A DNA stretch of 64,000 nt from Colletes latitarsis (Eukaryota > Arthropoda > Insecta > Hymenoptera > Colletidae), in the NCBI RefSeq assembly GCF_051014445.1, contig NC_135137.1, positions 30,505,501-30,569,500 of the forward strand, read 5' to 3'. The notes below the pieces were generated by a model, which saw nothing but the letters and a program-made list of their open reading frames with translations, was not told the origin of the DNA and did not search any database. The position numbers and the translations under genes were made by a program. This document shows, one piece after another, positions 61,400-64,000 of this stretch (its first letter is position 1; each line of letters opens with the position of its first letter).

Positions 61400-61436
61400 T
61401 ACTAACTCGTTTTTCCTTTTCTGTTTCAGGTAAGTC
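61400..61436 (+). promoter_or_regulatory. Candidate recursive-splicing ratchet point 3 (strongest)
   Basis: A perfect TACTAAC branch sequence (61400-61406) is followed by the tract TTTTTCCTTTTCTGTTT and CAG ending at 61429. GTAAGT begins at 61430. All elements of an optimal 3' splice site abut an optimal 5' splice site, which is the textbook zero-length-exon arrangement of insect ratchet points. A further donor, TGCAG then GTATTT, lies at 61491/61492. Chance occurrence of the full combination is unlikely, though transcription cannot be read from sequence. Confidence 0.72.
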
Positions 61437-61491
61437 ACGAAAGTTTAAACACAGTTGAATTCAGAGCTCGAAAAGAAATTTCTCAATGCAG
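61430..61491 (+). other. Candidate 62-nt RS-exon
   Basis: Bounded by the acceptor at 61429 and CAG then GTATTTATC at 61491/61492. One frame is open throughout and the other two contain stops. The donor is weaker than the GTAAGT at the exon start, which would favour skipping by recursive splicing. Confidence 0.42.
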
Positions 61492-63050
61492 GTATTTATC
61501 ATATTTATTCATACCGAATAAGAAATATATGCAGTTCACAGCTTTTTCGACACGTATTTAAAGTGTAAAGAAATATAATTTCTTGTGGTTTTATACAACT
61601 TCTCTTTCTACTAATTCTTCTATTATTATTTGTAAGTTCGTGCACAATATGTATTATACTGTCAGCATTATAAATTCGAATTGCATTACGAGTCGTATCT
61701 TCAACATGTTTTACATTTTTCCCTCCACATAAAATATTCTAAATGTTGAATTATAAATTACAACCTCGTATTTTTCGCAAAGATATTTGACTTTGATTTT
61801 TATTTTATCTTGTGAGTGGTAAAAATTTTATAGAAGGACCTGCGGACTAGACTTTATGCATCACTGCCATGAAGTTTAAGTGAAATGGTTCTTTTTCTCG
61901 TTGTGATGTGATTATATTGCGAACTTCCTTATTGCTTTCTGAAAACTTCTGACTTCAATTTGTCTACCATTCTATTCAACTTTGTCATTCGGTCTTTCGT
62001 AAAATTGGACATCAAACTCCGTGAAAGTTCATTGAACTTGATAAAGGCACACTGTTTAGAAAAATATATTGTGTGCTTGTCTAATTTTATGGAATAATCT
62101 CACGTACTTGTTTGCCAGTAAAAAATTTTTGGTAGTCTCTCTAGAGAAGAATCAATTTTGTAAATATATTTCACAACTGTATCAAAATATTTATATACTC
62201 AAAATCTGCCTCTATTTTTCTTCATTTGGATTGAAAGTTATTTCCAAACAGTTCAATTAATTATAATAATATTAAATAGTTTTATTTTTACTTCGTTCGC
62301 ATAACCTCAAGTATTGTATACATTATGAAACAGCATATCACATTGAAAAGGCAAAAAATACTGAAAGACTGTAAAACCTTTATTAATTGGAAATAGAATA
62401 TCGAGAATCATTAAAGTATGAAATAACTGGATAGAGAAAAACGTCAGCATTTTATATGCAATACGATATTTCCAATGTATTAAATTTCTCGGTTTAAATA
62501 ACATTAACTATAAATTAAAAATATACATAACTACGCGAGCTCTAAATTGAACGAAATCTCTAATATACAGCATTCACTGTCCGCTTTAAAAAGGTCAGCT
62601 GCAAGTAGTAATAGCCTACGAACGATCAGTCACAAGTAGTAATAACCAATATATGGTCAGCCAGACGTACTTCTCGAAAGAAATTCGTATTTTTCAAGTT
62701 TCTGCATTAAACTAGACGGAACGTGCTTTTAAAAACTTCTATTCAAATCGATTGTATTGATTTGCATTAGACTTTATAAAATTTTTTAGCTTCTGCACTA
62801 GACTCGAAACCAACAACTATATCATATTAAATCCACTAAACACGATCAACAGCATCGATTACAAATAAATATATTTTACCACTTTCATCTTTATTGACTC
62901 TACCTGTACACGAAAAATCTCAGAACTATTTTAATTATTGTATAGAACTCCATACTGTTGCTCGCGTTTTCCTACATTAAAAACTTTCTTTCGAAACGTT
63001 AGAGTTAGTGGTTATTTGATCGGAAAATATTAATGAACGAATATCATTTG
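61492..63050. other. AT-rich DNA, no feature seen
   Basis: A small imperfect direct repeat (GCAAGTAGTAATAGCC and ACAAGTAGTAATAACC) lies at about 62600-62650. Nothing else is recognised. Confidence 0.4.
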
Positions 63051-63720
63051 CGCGCGATAACGTTACCGCGAGTAAGTTCCAATGCAAACCGCGCAGATAA
63101 GCAGTCTTAGAGAGCGGATTGTGTTCGTCGCTTTAGAAATCTGATAATACGAGGTCTCGGCCGTTATGAATCGAACTGCAGTCAAATGCCAATCAAACTT
63201 CATTGTAAATCCGTAGCCGCGGTATGCGGCCTAATATCTCCCACTTCCGTCCTATCGTTCAAAGGTAGCGGAGTATGTATTGTCCCCGGAATTCCCTCGG
63301 GGCGACCACGACGAGCGCAGTCGTACCAAATCCGCGACGAGCTTGTCGCTTCTCTTTTCACCAGTTCCGTCCCGAGCGCGTCGTATCGAGTTCCACGCGG
63401 AGAAAAACGTCTCGAAGTGGTTCGCGATTCGCGCCGAATTCCCGGGAAAATTCGAAATCGAGTTGGCCGTGGATCGACAATAGTTCATCCTCGACTCTGT
63501 AAGTGGGTTATTATAGGAAGCTGTCTGTGCCGCCTCCGACACGGAAATTGCTTATGCATTAAGCAAATACCAGACAGATATTCCGCGGTGGGAAGAGCCG
63601 ATCTGATCGTACGTGTCTGTCGTAGATAACCGCGGAATTCGATTGCGATTATGGCGTAAGCTCGTTCCATCTACCTTTGACTTTTTTTATCGAACGACGT
63701 TCTCGTAGGTGACACTGACA
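63051..63720. other. CpG-rich block, candidate regulatory DNA
   Basis: Frames in several phases and both strands over 63186-63629 indicate low stop density, not a gene. No domain is recognised. Confidence 0.35.
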
Positions 63721-64000
63721 GGCACCGTGGGGGACACGATTCTTTCGAAACTCGTAATTTTTGTAATATTTTGCCCCTAACTGCGCTCCTAAATAATTTA
63801 AAGATTCACAAATATTGATCTTTACACTCCATTCATCGACTCGACTTTCGCTTTATTTGACTAATTTTTGCGGTTATGATTTACTAATATTGTGTGACTT
63901 TGTATAAATTTCTTATTCTTCACACGTGTGTGAAGACTATAAATATTAACATGGGTAGGTGAAACATGCAACTGATTGTCATGTTTCGAAAATATGAATT
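63721..64000. other. AT-rich window end
   Basis: CTTCACAC GT GTGTGAAG at 63918-63935 is a short dyad containing CACGTG. No other feature is supported. Confidence 0.4.

Overview
The window reads as nuclear DNA of an insect. Alternating AT-rich stretches and CpG-rich blocks, short TTAA-flanked piggyBac-like elements and TA-flanked mariner-like elements suggest a hymenopteran such as a bee; that assignment is inference, because no gene identifies the species. I found no intact protein-coding gene, tRNA or rRNA. The long open frames lie in CpG-rich blocks and read as compositional shadows.

The most interesting signal is a set of three compact acceptor/donor junctions, all on the + strand, near 10588, 44981 and 61429. 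Each has a pyrimidine tract, CAG and an immediate GTRAGT or GTACGT donor, and each has a second donor 52 to 62 nt downstream. This is the layout of recursive-splicing ratchet points with their RS-exons. The 61429 site also has a perfect TACTAAC branch sequence. I saw no comparable site on the - strand. The simplest model is that most or all of the window is one very long intron, or intron plus 5' region, of a + strand gene whose coding exons lie outside.

The remaining recognisable content is mobile-element debris. A mariner-like TIR element occurs at about 3054-4554, 18343-19203 and 30754-31040 (broken). Several TTAA elements belong to distinct TIR families: 23945-24153 with 55953-56195; 31386-31594; 34750-34967; 52540-52777 with diverged relatives at 27747, 18136 and 54706; and 44575-44810. 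There is also an element with CGCGAGAAGTTG ends (690-862 and 29665-29820), a GGATGTTTATGCA family (4867, 13808, 22803 and 23896, the last carrying a nested TTAA element), a direct-plus-inverted repeat block (7819-8656), a 104-bp tandem repeat (38015-38310) and a 206-bp duplication (47851-48299).

CpG-rich blocks near 5.1-6.1, 8.7-9.7, 11.6-12.3, 15.5-16.6, 19.3-20.3, 23.0-23.8, 26.3-27.6, 29.9-30.6, 31.7-34.7, 35.4-37.7, 38.7-39.8, 41.0-42.0, 43.4-44.4, 45.0-45.7, 47.0-47.9, 51.2-52.4, 54.0-54.7, 56.2-57.0, 58.8-60.9 and 63.1-63.7 kb are candidate cis-regulatory DNA. Near-identical short motifs recur between some of them. Four protein-like fragments (36446-36613 +, 46294-46450 +, 48469-48690 - and 57852-58163 -) look like decayed or exonised coding pieces and were not identified with confidence.
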